Made by a program: the position numbers and the translations under genes
Part shown: positions 11,605 through 24,047 of the stretch, piece by piece
Numbering within the stretch: position 1 is the stretch's first letter
Layout of the letters: each line of letters opens with the position of its first letter
Assembly: GCA_964058845.1 (NCBI GenBank)
Contig: CAXKVR010000322.1
Location: 1-45,183, forward strand
Length of the DNA: 45,183 nucleotides
Direction: 5' to 3'
DNA from: Carex sylvatica
Lineage: Eukaryota > Streptophyta > Magnoliopsida > Poales > Cyperaceae
Notes under the pieces: model-generated
Database searches by the model: none
What the model was told of the DNA's origin: nothing
The model's input: only the letters and a program-made list of their open reading frames with translations

Positions 11605-12085
11605 AGGGTGAAACTTTGATTGCTGAGAAACTGAAATGGTTTTGAATGGAACATTTGTCGGAGTGCAGTGGTTATGCTTGTTGCCATTGTTTGTTGTTGT
11701 TCTCTTAGATAAGTAAGACGATTAAATATTCTATGTTCAGTGCACCTTTTCTATAAAATGATGAATTGGATATTTTTGTGAGCCTTTATGCATATCTGCT
11801 GGTACCCTGTTTTTGTTGTTTGCTATTATGTTAGCACCCTGACCGTTGCTCTGGTTGATTTTTCTTTGAACAAACTGCAGTTTTTCTGTTGATGTGTAGA
11901 TTGTTGTTTGCTTCTTTTGTCAGATGCGAACTTAGATCACATTTTAGAAGCAAAATTGATCTTATTTCATCAAGGTGGATTTCATTAGGTAAAACACAAG
12001 AGATGATGTAATTTAGAAAGTGACAAGTACTCCAAATATAATTATCCAATTTTCCGTTCTTGTTTTTCTTTACATGTAAACACAA
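11605..12085 (+). other. Probable 3' UTR and downstream of RS2Z gene
   Basis: A T-rich stretch after the stop codon with typical plant 3' UTR composition (repeated TTGTTGTT and TTTTCT). No AATAAA-type signal is clear enough to fix the end. Confidence 0.4.
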
Positions 12086-12809
12086 TTGTTTCCTAAATTC
12101 TGAAAGTCCAAAAAAATAATTGACGTTTTAGCGACTGCGGTCACGCGACCATTCATCGGCAAGTCATTATACACAAATGATTCATATATACTCTCCAAGA
12201 TTTTATTTTAAAGAAAGTAATAATTTTTTTTTAATGGACTAGAAAGATAGAATATTTTTTGATTCCATAGAAGGTTCAATTTTGAGAATGGAAAATTGAG
12301 AGTGAGAGGGTACGAGAAATTGAGTTCTTTTTCAACTTGTGAAAGATTAAGATGTTTAATTATATTTTTGTGAAACTGTTCATTTCAATGCTCATAGTTT
12401 TTTCTATATTTCATCTTTTTACGGGTCTATTTAAACATTAAGGGATGATGGTGGTCTAAATAGTTGTTGGCTGTAATTTTTTCTACATGCTCATAGTAAC
12501 ACAACTATATTAAAGCACAAGTGATACAAATAGTTATTTTTGCATTGTATTATGTGTTAAAAACTATATAATTTTTTTATAACATGGGAGTTAATAGTAG
12601 TAGTATAAAATTAAGTTGCAATAATAAAAGTACCTATAGTAATATGAAGTTGTTCTCTAGGCGTATCTTGTAGATTTATTTCGTGTGAGACTGCGATGCA
12701 ATAACGATACTGTGAACTCGGTCCAATTGTATTTAGAAACTAGATCAACATTTTTCACTATTTTAACATACTTCTAAGGTATACGATTATCAATAACACG
12801 TTAAGTTTT
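12086..12809. other. AT-rich non-coding, nothing recognised
   Basis: No open frame with homology, no inverted repeat and no RNA gene seen. Confidence 0.4.
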
Positions 12810-13682
12810 TTAATATTGCCCCTTGAAAACAAAGCATTCGACATCTACCCGACTCTCCAGTTTACCTTTTGGAGCAACGATATACGTTGAAGATGCGTTT
12901 CTCTCATGTTTTTCAATAATAATCAATTCATTTGACTTTTCAATTTCCTCACGAATCATAGCAAAAAGTTCTTGTGTGTAGTTGTTTGTTGATGATTTTT
13001 CAATGTTGTAGAAATGAGTTGTTAGAACTGATTCTATCTGAGACAATTTGGAATCTAACTTGGCCTCTTTTATGTGCATGTTCATAAAACACTGCTCAAG
13101 CTGCTGTACAGTCGTACTCAAAGACAACCTACTATTCAAGTACCTCAGGATCTTGGAATTGAGGCTCTCGCTTCTATGATCAATGGACATTCCTAAGAAC
13201 ATCTTCTCTACAAAAGTCCTGGTCCATAATTTGTTTGACGCATAAATCTTCTGCAACCACTATTTACTTTGTGACCTTTTACTCACTTTATAATCAAATT
13301 CCTGTCACTTGTTTTCAAATTCTTCGGGACTGTATGCCTTACTCATAAGCTTGTAGAACATTTGCATGACCTCTGAATTACGAATATGCTTTTTCGTGTT
13401 TTCCCCCATATGCCATGTGCATATCCGGTGTGTTGTGCCTGATAATACTGATTGAATGGCCTCGCACATAACAAGGTCACCATCCGTAATTACAGTATTA
13501 GGTTGTACCTGATACATGGCCTCCATTAATGCTTCAAAAAGCCATTCGTATAATTTCTTATTCTCACGAGAAACAATGGCACATGCAAAAATGATTGTGC
13601 TCCGATGACTATTGACTCCTATAAAAGGGACTACTATCATTTCATACCAGTTCAACTGGTATGTACTATCAAAGACAACTAC
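12810..13682 (-). pseudogene. FAR1/FHY3-like MULE transposase relic, 5'-truncated, two in-frame stops
   Basis: Read on minus from 13682, the frame gives VVVFDSTYQLNWYEM, VPFIGVNSHRSTIIFACAIV, WLFEALMEAM, NTVITDGD and HRICTWHM. This is the MULE transposase core of the FAR1/FHY3 family (first catalytic Asp in FDSTY, second in ITDGD, CxWH motif). The same frame hits TGA (13305-13307) and TAG (13260-13262), then continues as LWTRTFVEKMFLGMSIDHRS and SESLNSKILRYLNS, the usual next block (FAGM..T.RSESMNS). It stops at 12810, before the C-terminal SWIM zinc finger. The N-terminal FAR1 DNA-binding domain is absent upstream. This looks like a remnant of a Mutator-like element or a decayed FRS gene rather than an active gene. 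Confidence 0.85.
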
Positions 13683-15101
13683 AAATTATAAAATTAAATG
13701 ATAAATTCAACTCGTTCTTGTCAATCTTGACGAGATGTCTTTATAAACAAACCAATTAGAAGACCAAATAATTTTCTTACAAATGGTGCATATTTTTTCT
13801 TTATAAATGTAAATCAAGTCCTTATAAAAAAATAAATTGGATACATATGAAACCTATTGAAATTTAGAATAATATATTTGATATTAAATATTTTAGAAGG
13901 ATAAATATGTAATTTGTTTTTTTTTAAAAGAATATACATGAATTTCTCACTATAAATTTTAAATTCTTAAATATAGAAACTGTACGTAGGTGGTACCCTG
14001 AGTTTCCCAAGAAAATTCAGGTTTCTTCCAGTTAAAAATGGAGGTTCTGCTAAGCAGACATGACAATGTATTTTCATTCGGATTTAATTTTCAATCAAAA
14101 TTTAGTGAAAATTCAGGCAACTTCCAATTAATATAACATATGCATGTTAAAATGACTACTTTATTCTCTTTCCTTATCTTCATAAACCCAACTACATGCC
14201 GTTGCGAATAAATTTAAACTAAAACTAAGAAAAAATAGAGAAGAGAAAGACAAAGATAGACATGAATTGTGCATGAAACAAATTGGTTTGAATTTTCCTG
14301 ATTCTAGACCGGTTTTTCTGTATGTAACTAATCTGGAAAAATGTCATGTCCAATAAAAAAAACAAATAAAAAAAGTATGATTTTTATGATTTTTGGAAAC
14401 ATATAATAACATCTTCATATTTGGACAATATATGAGATTACATTCCTAAATTGGAGATTTTTATTTTTTTATTATTAAAAGGTTTTAGGAAAGTTTTCGC
14501 AGAGAAATCAAGACATCTACATGTAACGAGTACGTGTATAAATAAATGTAGACCTCTACCCGTAAAATAACATCAAAAAATGCATAGAATAAAAAAAGAC
14601 TGACTATTTAATTAGAGGACTAATATTCAATTCAAAATTTTATCTTTTAATTACAACTGTCAGCGGACCAGGACATCTACGTTCTTAATATAAGAATGAA
14701 AATCAAATTTTCAGATAACATAGGTTCTATCATACAGTTTGTATGAGAAGAAGCAACCAACAGAGGTATCACTTTCTGACACGAACTTTTTTGCATCTTC
14801 CTGATTAAAAATACGAGGTGCGTAGTGAAGTGTTTATATCGGGCGAACAAACTTGATGCACGCAATGCACCAGGTAACCAGGATACTACAGTCACCCTTG
14901 CTGGATGAAAAATTGGATGCCAACCCAATACTACTTGCATATAATTCTAAAAGACAATGCAAAGATGATAGATCCATAACCACTCATCAGATATTATATT
15001 TTTATTCCAGAAGTACAAAAAAGAAAAAAAAGAAAAAAAATAACTATACGAACTCTTTAAGAGCAAAATTGGTGATTTCTGGTAATGGTTCAAGTAATGT
15101 T
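13683..15101. other. Intergenic DNA between the FAR1 relic and the SET gene
   Basis: AT-rich with no convincing coding frame. The segment 14680-15101 probably includes the 3' UTR of the minus-strand SET gene. No polyadenylation signal can be fixed. Confidence 0.35.
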
Positions 15102-18100
15102 CTAGACTTTGCAGTACGAAGCAAGCCAACCTTGTGCTGAGTGCAAGACCCGAAGCTCCCCCCTTAATAAATCTTTCGCCATCTCCCTTCTGATTGAGAA
15201 TGTTTGACTGCTTTGAGGAACATCGATATTTTCTAGGTCCTGGAAAGTAGAGAAGTTGTAACATATAAGGACATAACTGGAAGAACATAATTGAGTCCAT
15301 TAATATATCCAAAGAAAACAGTATTAATAATTACCAATTGCTCCTTCATCCCTTTGTCCTTTATATCTTGAGAGTGAAAAATTGGAAGAACATTTGCTGT
15401 TTTGATGTTTTCTTGTGTAGTTTAGTCGTGGAAAATTGATTGAAATTCTAGGAGTTGGACTACGGTGCATTGCAATGTATAGCCTCTCTTATACATTGGA
15501 TTATAAACCATTGGATTAGAAGTTCAAACAATCGATTTAAAGTGCTCAACAATTTATACATTGCAATGCACCATAGCCCAACTCGAAATTCTAGTGCATT
15601 AATACAAAAATCATTTCTTTTTTTAAGATGAAAGAATATTTTGATTTTCATTATTTTTTAATAAAATCTACACAATAAATCTGACACTTCCTGGCTCATT
15701 CCATAAATTGATTCTTCCTAAATAACTTACAGACAAATAGTACAATTTAGCTCCCTAACTTCTCTGAATAATATACTCTTTTTTTGTTAGAAATGATAAA
15801 GAAACCGAAGAAAAAAATTATATTGGTAAGTATACCTTAAGAGCGGCATCATGGATTTGAATCATTTGATCCAAGTGATCAAATAGGATAAGATGAGCCT
15901 GCATTTCTCTCTGTCGGTTCTTTAAAGGTCTCCTAGCTAACCTGCCATCTTTTTGAGCTGCTTCCGAAGCCATCTCTTCTAGTTCTGTAATTTCATAAAT
16001 TTAAAATTTGATAATTTTTCCCTGAAATTTGCAAACCAATCCGCCGAGTGAAATTCTAATGCACAATCTATATTTCAAATGGAGTGAGGCTATGGTACTT
16101 TGCAAAGCGCACATCGATCCGTACTATGGATCCATATCTTCGTTTTCAAAGTTCAAATAGTCAATCGATACCGTTCAGACTTCAGAATGATCTTCATATG
16201 AAAATGTCATTGAAGATCAAATTTTACATTTTATAGAATTATTTTTTACTATTATTTAAAATGAGTAGACAATCACCTAATTTAAAAATTCTAGACCATC
16301 CAAATGTAGTGATTTTCAACCTATTTAAAAAAATAGTAAAAGAAATCTAAAAACAGTAAAATCCAGCGACCAACTACATTTTCATATAGAGAACATGTTG
16401 AGTGGTTCAGATCGACTGTTTCAACTTTGAAAACAGATATGAATCCATAGAATGGGCGTATCTGCACTTTGCAAAGTATCATGGCCTCACTCTTTTAATT
16501 GAATATTTTTAGAATGAGGTGAGAAACATTGAGAAGCACCACAAAGTACAATGTTTATAATTCATTCCTTATTTTTGACTCACCGATGACTGATGTGGCA
16601 GATAGAACACGAGCAAATGCACGAAGAGCCATAGGGATGCCCAAAATTTTTCCCTTGGAAATTTTCAATTGCCTAGAAGAAAACACCGTCATCATATATT
16701 ATCTTAATCTGTCGTGTATGTGTAAATTCTACAAACTATAACTCAGTATTATATCACCCTACTTGATAAGGAAAGATCCTTCTATTTCCTTCGGAGTATT
16801 GAAAGTTGGTTTTCGCAAAGGATGGTCATGCAAAAGCTGACGTTTATCAGCATATAAAGGGTCATCCAAGGGTATATCCATCCAAATTCGAACCTGATAA
16901 GAGCAAAAAAAATGCAGGCTCCAAACTTAGAATTATTTCTGGCACATTGGCACTGATGCAAATAAAAATTTCTCATCACTAGACGAGTGCAATAGAAACA
17001 AAGAAAAGAGTTTTTACTAATTGTTGCAGAAATAAGGGAGACAAACCTCATCATAATAGTTAAGTGGAAGAGTGAAACCAAAGCTCAATAGAAGTATTGA
17101 ATTGGAATACTTGCCATATCTGATAAATACCTATGAAAAAAAAAAATATATTAGAAATTATCAAATATTGAACCTAGGGTTGTAAGAGGGGAAAAAAAAT
17201 GAACCTCATCGCCAGCATCATAATTCCTATCGGCAACAACCTGCATAGTATATTTTTAAGAATTAAACAATCAGAGATCAATAATTGATTTCGCAGAAGT
17301 TATCTTTAGTTGACCTAGCAAATATATTATGAACCATTTTTAATAATTTGGAGATTCTCAGTTGTCATTCAAAATCCAAATATCATGATAAGTGATTAGA
17401 CATGTGGCAAAGAAATATTGCACTCAAATTGGAAAATGTACCTCATCCCTTTGTTGCTTTACATTAATTTCTAGTAGTGATCTTGAACTGCTATCATGGT
17501 TGAGAAAATCTGCAAATGGGATCTAAAAGTAGGCTTGTCAGCAGGGGTGGATCCAGGATTATATCAGGGTAAGGTACTAATTGGGTTCAAATAGCTAATC
17601 GGGTTCGAACCCATAACTTATCGGGTACAATACTATATTCGTATGTCCCACTTTTATTATACAATAAAAGCATACAAAAAATAAAAGTAAATTGCAAAAT
17701 TAATAGAGTTAAATTGTAAATTCTAATAATACACAACAAATAATGTTTACATATGTGTCAAAAGAAAAAAACAACTAAGAAGCAATGAAAATATTTTTGT
17801 CAATAATGGGAACCGAATCAAAATATAGATAATATCCCATCTTATAGTGGCACACAGTAAATATTTGAACGGAAAGGTAGGCATGCACATGTATACCTAC
17901 GGAATGCAATTGGGCTGAAAGGTAGGCATGCACACATAGACAGTAAATACTTGGGCTTTCGGTGAGCCCAATTAGTCTGAAATTATCTGAAAAGTTAAAT
18001 GTGATATGTAATAGATTAATAGGTTCTATGGTCAGAATTGTCTTCTTCACTTTTCTCTTCTTCTCTTTATAATTTCTGTTCTACAGCCGATTTTGGCAAA

Positions 18101-20343
18101 GCAAAGGTATTTGTTTTAAATCAGATTTCTTAAAATAGTGATTGGACCAAAGCAAAAGTATTTTTGAACCAGGGATAGGCACTCCATCGAATCAGGAGTA
18201 GGCATGTGAAAAAAATAGTACTAATCGTAAAAAAAAAAAAATCAAATTCAGGAGTAGGCACTTGCCTACCCCTGGGCCTTCATAGATCCGCTCCTGCTTG
18301 TCAGGTCAAAGTCAAACTATTTCAATCAAGAAACTGAATGTATAATTCTCTTACCATAGCCACTCCATTATTAGTTTCCCAAGCCCGAGATGAAACTGCA
18401 AATCACGATATATAATAAAAATATCAAATCCCATCCCAGAAAAAAAAAAATGTGGATGATATAGAATAATTGCAAAACACAAGAACCTAGGGCATGTGCA
18501 TGGAGAAAATCCTCCAACTGAACATTGCCAAACATATCACGGAAATTTTCCATTGCCTGAGGGAGAAAAAAAAAAATTCAAAAGGGTAAATTGAATTGAT
18601 AAGATTAGAGAAATATTATATTAAGATTAATTGAAGAAATATTACAAACTGGTTTTAGTGTTAAGAAGTCCTTCTCAAGTCGCTTTTTCCACTCAATTGT
18701 TTCCGTGTACAGATAGCTTGGTCGAATCATCTCAAGCTCTTCTTTGCTCCAAAAAATCTACAATGAAAATAAAACAAAAACAATGACAAAAAAACTTCAT
18801 CTCTTCACTTTTAAGATTTGATTGGGGATAAAGAAAAGAGTTTTGAGTACAGCAATACCGAGTTATGCATTTCACTCAAGCATGGGAGGCAGTTGATATA
18901 GGGAGCCCAGTCAGATTTCTGTTCATCAAAGATACAAAAAGATAAGAAGTTTATCGTTCACTAAGATGACTTTATCTTTTTCATATATACCCCTCAAAAA
19001 CCTCAAAATTACATATTCCCCCCTCTAAAGTTCATAATATCATATTTACCCTTCTAAATTTCAAAAACCCACAAATTTACCCAATTTTATTGATTTTTTT
19101 ATTAAAGTATCCGTTTTACCCTTTTATTAAAAAATAAAAAAATATGCAACCTGTTTAAGAGATATATTTAGTCTTCTAGTTAGTCAGTTTCGAGGTATTT
19201 GAGGGGTATATATTTAATTCCCCCTAAAAAGAAAATAAAACAAAATAAAGTACCTGACCCAAGTTCTGCTCAGCCAAAAGTGCTACAGTAGCAATTGATT
19301 CAGGGTCAACTTCATTTGAAATTAATGGTATCATTTCCAAAGGAAGTTTATCCATTGAAATATGCTGATCACAAATCCAGAATGAGAAAAGAAAACTATA
19401 CAATGTCAAATTCTCAATTGAAATGCTTATTGTACAAGTGCTTGCATCAGTAATGATATAATTATAAAGTGTTTTAGAACATACAACACTAAATGGAACT
19501 TTCAATATGCAATCTCCAGCTTTAATTGGCTTTGATGCGAATAACGATCTGTAGGATGCAAAGAAAAAAAAAACACATCACAGAAACTGATTCATAATAG
19601 GTACATTTTTTGGTTGATTATAAGTAAATAAATTTTGATATGAATAGAATATGGTGCTTAAAATACCTGCCAAAGACCGAAGATCCAACTGACAAAACCG
19701 AAGATATCTCTGTACCAGATTTTTGTCGCAACCATTGCAAAAGCTCATCACTTTCCTTATTGCACACCTCTTTGCTCTGATAAATTCCATAAGAAAACAA
19801 AAGAACATAAAGTTCTGAATAGTTGTTCTGATGCAGGATGGGTCAACATATTGGAAAGGGAATATATGACGAAAGGGTTGAGATTCTTTGATAATGGCTG
19901 GACAATCTTGGCAAAAAAACTTTTCCAAATCAAGTAGCAGAATTTTAAAATAGAAAAGTTTATATAAATGTTATTGGCTGCACATATTGGTTGTGTATCA
20001 AATTATGCAATTTTTGTTGCATTTGATATTTGATGATAGGTCTAAAAATAGACCATTGCGAAGTCATCCAATGAACAGTAAAACTTGCATCAAGTTCCAT
20101 CATTATTCAGAGTCCAAATGTTGAATTTCACATTTAAAAGTTATTTTTGACTGTTATGTTAACCCATTATCAATAGACCCTGACCCATTACAAAACATTC
20201 ACATTTTACAGTGAGAGAGAGAGAGAGACCTGAGAGGATGTAGGAGAAGGGATGGAGGAGAGTGTGCAGAGAAGGCGAGAAGAAGGTGTCACCGGGCGGC
20301 GGTGTGAAAAAAGAGGAGCTGCTCCTCGCAGCACTACCCCCAT
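15102..20343 (-). CDS. SET-domain lysine methyltransferase, Rubisco LSMT-like, 15 exons
   Basis: Protein-lysine N-methyltransferase of the plant Rubisco-LSMT-like class (SET domain plus substrate-binding domain). Exons in transcription order: 20343-20230, 19776-19667, 19548-19485, 19364-19254, 18918-18859, 18757-18650, 18556-18487, 18395-18355, 17522-17442, 17240-17205, 17130-17047, 16893-16763, 16672-16584, 15984-15836, 15239-15102. All introns are GT-AG and every phase matches, giving 461 aa with a TAG stop. Residues 1-38 are Ser/Arg-rich with no acidic residue, like an organelle transit peptide. The SET region begins near residue 70 (GRSLFASKPIKAGDCILKVP). SAM/active-site motifs are IPFADFLNHD (227-236) and VFIRYGKYSN (266-275). 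From about 294 the helical LSMT substrate-binding domain follows (VRIWMDIPLDDPLYA), ending MAKDLLRGELRVL. The substrate cannot be read from sequence; several Arabidopsis paralogues are uncharacterised, so no symbol is given. Introns carry several transposons. Divergent with H4. Confidence 0.93.
15452..15584. mobile_element. Mutator-type MITE in last intron of the SET gene
   Basis: The 133-bp element has terminal inverted repeats GAGTTGGACTACGGTGCATT... and ...AATGCACCATAGCCCAACTC, and is flanked by the 10-base duplication GAAATTCTAG (15442-15451 and 15585-15594). A 9-10 base duplication points to the Mutator superfamily. The motif CATTGCAATGTATAG is shared with the termini of the Pack-MULE-like element at 36763-39421. 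Confidence 0.85.
16082..16492. mobile_element. Foldback MITE (shared-core family) in intron 13 of the SET gene
   Basis: The terminal repeats GAGTGAGGCTATGGTACTTT and AAAGTATCATGGCCTCACTC are inverted copies. The inner arm has the family motifs AAAGTTCAAATAGTC, ACCGTTCAGA and GAAGATCAAATTTTACATTT, paired with their partners at 16360-16440. No coding capacity. It lies between exons 13 and 14 without touching the splice sites. Confidence 0.8.
17542..18296. mobile_element. Non-autonomous hAT element in intron 8 of the SET gene
   Basis: Starts CAGGGGTGGATCCAGG and ends CCTTCATAGATCCGCTCCTG, an imperfect terminal inverted repeat. It is flanked on both sides by the perfect 8-base duplication CTTGTCAG (17534-17541 and 18297-18304), the hAT signature. 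At 755 bp it has no transposase frame. Internal repeats include GGTAGGCATGCACA (17878 and 17922) and AGGAGTAGGCA (18191 and 18250). Confidence 0.9.
18975..19215. mobile_element. Short inverted-repeat MITE in intron 4 of the SET gene
   Basis: The left end ATATATACCCCTCAAAAACC and the right end GAGGTATTTGAGGGGTATAT are inverted copies. Between them lies the common plant repeat string TACCCTTCTAAATTTC... CAAATTTACCCAATTTT. A relative lies at 26733-27195. The target duplication is not clear. Confidence 0.55.
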
Positions 20344-21181
<838 letters not shown>

Positions 21182-21778
21182 ATAGGTTAATTTGTGTGTT
21201 CGTTTCTCTTAGATTGAGGCATTCTCAAGTCTTTCGTTCAAGAAAAATGGTGGATTTTGGTGTTATGGTGGGGATATGTTATATGGAATTTTTAGAATTT
21301 TCTTAGATTTGGTTGCAGTAGGGTTTGGTATGTTTATAGTTCGTAGAAAGAAGCTTGGCAGGGGTTGTCTAATTGTTTCCCTTTTGACAGGAAAAGGGAA
21401 AAAAAAATGTGTACCGGTGAAACGAAGTATGAATTTTGGTTTGGTCTAAATTCAAAAATCTCTTCTTTTTTTTATACTTGAAATTGATTGTACTAAGAAC
21501 TCGAGATTCTAGCTGCTCGTCCACGCCGCTTTTTCATTTTCTCGTCGACTAATTCCACTATTAAGCATCTTAAATAAAATCTTGTTTAAACCTTTGCAAA
21601 TTGCAATCACAAAATATGGTCTCTTCTATATCAAATGGTGTGTAGCCTCCATCTTTTGCAATGCATAATCAATTTTAATTTTTGAGGTTCCTTATATAAA
21701 TTTATTTTTTGAATAATCATTTTAGCATTCACACCTTTGTCTTTGCACCAGAATTACTATCCTTTACGAAACTTTTAG
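21182..21778. other. H4 3' UTR and AT-rich intergenic DNA
   Basis: T-rich, with no further coding frame. The H4 3' UTR probably ends before about 21500, but no clear polyadenylation signal marks it. Confidence 0.4.
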
Positions 21779-21910
21779 CTACAGAGCTTTTAATTTAGTT
21801 CGTTTGTTTTAATCGGACGGACCAGATCAGATCTCAAAATTTATGCACCCTTTAATTTGGTCCGTTCGATCAAAATAAATGGATCAGATTAAAAGCTCCG
21901 CAGAGAATAC
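21779..21910. mobile_element. Small palindromic MITE
   Basis: The left arm has CAGAGCTTTTAATTTAG, GTTTTAATCGGACGGACC; the right arm has the inverted GGTCCGTTCGATCAAAA and CAGATTAAAAGCTCCGCAGAG. The similar flanking strings TACTATCCT and TACCTATCCT could be an imperfect target duplication. No coding capacity. Confidence 0.6.
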
Positions 21911-22371
21911 CTATCCTCCCGCACCATATGTGTATATTTTTTAACCCAGTCAGCTTTCTAATTTGACTATCCTAACTAACGGCTTTCTAAAATAGATTCT
22001 CTATTTCTTTCCCCACCTCTATTAGCGATATAAATCGGCTCCCAATTTAATCCGCTTGCAGAGAAAATAAAAAATTCTCATATTGTGTTGATGGCCTCTG
22101 TAACCCGAATCGCCTCTACCTTACCAGCGTCCGTCTACGCGTCCGCTGCGTGCTTCCTTTATTCGCCACCTCTTTTTGGTATTATAGGCATTAATACTTT
22201 GTTACATTTATGTTAATACTTGATTGAATATCTACATTTGTTATATTTTATGATAACTGTATAGTTATAAACACTTTTTGAGATTGCTGTAAGAACAACG
22301 TAGCAGATATAAATACTTTTAGTCCCCACATGCAGTTATGGTTTCTCCATGCCATTTGAGTAGTTCCTAAT
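21911..22371. other. Non-coding, partial tandem-repeat similarity
   Basis: No gene is seen. 22300-22345 (AGATATAAATACTTTTAGTC, then CCCACATGCAGTTATGG) resembles the end of the ~206-bp tandem unit that follows and may be a decayed extra copy. Confidence 0.35.
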
Positions 22372-23855
22372 GTGGGTACAACGTCAGAAATTTTGAAAAA
22401 AAGGTGCGAGTATGATTATTTAAAAATAATTAATTTATCATTTGCATTTTTTACTATATAGATATAAATACTTGTGTTCTTTGGACTATATACTTCAAGA
22501 TTTGACTATTAATATTAAAAAAAAAGTTACAGATTTGAAATGGTTGCGGTCCCCACAAACAATTATGGCAATTTAGGTGTGGGTACTAGGGGTGGCAACG
22601 AATCGAACCGAATCGAACTTATCCTAGGTTTGAGTTTGGTTTGAATTAATTTCGAACCGAACCTGGTTTGATTTGTTTCGAATCGAACCTATTTCGAACC
22701 GAATTAATTGCGAACTACACATTTTTCGAATCGAACCTGAATCGAATTACGAACCAAATTATTTTTTAGCAGCCCTAGTTATACTGGTAGTTTATACATT
22801 AATTTTTTTCTCACGGGACAAAATTCACATGGCTTCCTTTTACCAGTATAAATGAGTGTTTTTAAGTTGAAAAATTATTCATGAAAAAATACATCACAAC
22901 AAATAATCATAAAAAGAGGATTAAGTACAAGAACTGAAATATACAGTAAAACAAGTAATCGTATCTTGAGTGCTCACTCGATCAAACTCTTGATCAGACC
23001 ATCTAATGAAGTGAGAATCCGAAAGATAGAGGAGGAGGAGGAGATACGGCCGAAGAGAGAGGAGAGACAGCCAGTCGCCGAGAGCATCGGCTAGATTTTG
23101 GAGCGAGAGGGAGAGTGAGTTAGGGAGAGGCAGAAAGAGAACTAGGTTATTAAGATTTGAAAGCGATAGAGCGTCGGCTAAGTTAAATTATAACTCTCTA
23201 TCTTGGATTTTAATTTCATTAGGTAAATGAACGACCGATGTTATTATGAGATTCGAACCACAAAAAAATCACGAACCTATTTCGATCGAACCAAGCTAGG
23301 TTTGAGTTTGGTTTGAATTAATTCCGAACCGAACCTGGTTTGGTTCGTTTCAATTCGAACCCATTTCGAATCGAATTAAACTCGAATCAAACCCGAATCA
23401 AACCCGAATCAAATTTCGAACCTCGAATTTTTTTGCCAGCCCTAGTGGGTACGATGTGAGAAATTTCAAAAAAAGATGCAGTACAATTATTTAAAAATAA
23501 TTAATTTATCATTTACATTGTTTAATATATAGATATAAATACTTGTTTTCTTTGTATTACATACTTCAAGATCTGACTATTAATATTAAAAAAAAAGTTA
23601 CAGATCTGAAACGGTTGCGGTCCCCACAAGTAATTATGGCAGTTTAGGTGCGAGTACGACGTCAGAAATTTCAAAAAAAAGTGCGGGTACGATTATTTAA
23701 AAATAATTAATTTATCATTTACATTGTTTTACTATATAAATATAAATACTTGTGTTCTTTGAATTATATACTTCAAAATTTGACTATTAATATTAAAAAA
23801 AAGTTATAGATCTGAAACGGTTGCGGTCTCCACAAGTAGTTCTGGCAGTTTAGGT
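22372..23855. repeat. Three ~206-bp tandem repeat units, the array split by a hAT element
   Basis: Units lie at 22372-22586 (including one copy of the target duplication), 23445-23649 and 23650-23855. Each reads GTGGGTAC/GCGAGTAC, then CGTCAGAAATTT, TTTAAAAATAATTAATTTAT, ATATAAATACTTG, TGACTATTAATATTAAAAAA, GTTGCGGT and CCCACAA. Units are very similar, so the array is fairly young. Function is unknown; there is no coding frame. The hAT element at 22587-23444 sits exactly at the junction of units 1 and 2. Confidence 0.85.
22587..23444. mobile_element. Non-autonomous hAT element, 858 bp
   Basis: Starts TAGGGGTGGCAACGAATCG and ends AATTTTTTTGCCAGCCCTA, an inverted pair (TAGGGBTGGCAA). It is flanked by the perfect 8-base duplication GTGGGTAC (22579-22586 and 23445-23452). 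Subterminal regions are dense in TCGAACCGAA motifs, and a direct repeat (TTTGAGTTTGGTTTGAATTA and following bases) occurs at about 22629 and 23301. It carries no transposase and depends on an autonomous relative. The middle (22980-23220) is unrelated GA-rich sequence. Confidence 0.92.
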
Positions 23856-24047
23856 GCGGTACTCATATCAGCTTCCTTTTTTTTTAGTATTGCATCATGT
23901 AATTGTCCTTGCAAATTTAATGGCAAATGTTAACGTGTTAGTTTTAGACATTTCTAACTTACAGAAATTCTAAATTAGCATTATTTTGAATCTTTAAAAT
24001 TAATGTTGCAATATTGCACAAGTATTTGTGTTAGGTTATATCTGGAT
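23856..24047. other. AT-rich spacer
   Basis: Short stretch between the tandem array and the next hAT element; nothing recognised. Confidence 0.4.

Noticed and set aside
11235..11611. Long open frames on the minus strand and in other + frames across the RS domain
   Set aside because: These are shadows of the RS2Z last exon, caused by biased AGG/CGC/AGC codons.
22980..23180. GA-rich block (GAGGAGGAGGAG..., AGAGAGGAGAGACAG) considered as a coding or regulatory unit
   Set aside because: It is internal filler of the hAT element, lacks a frame and is low-complexity.
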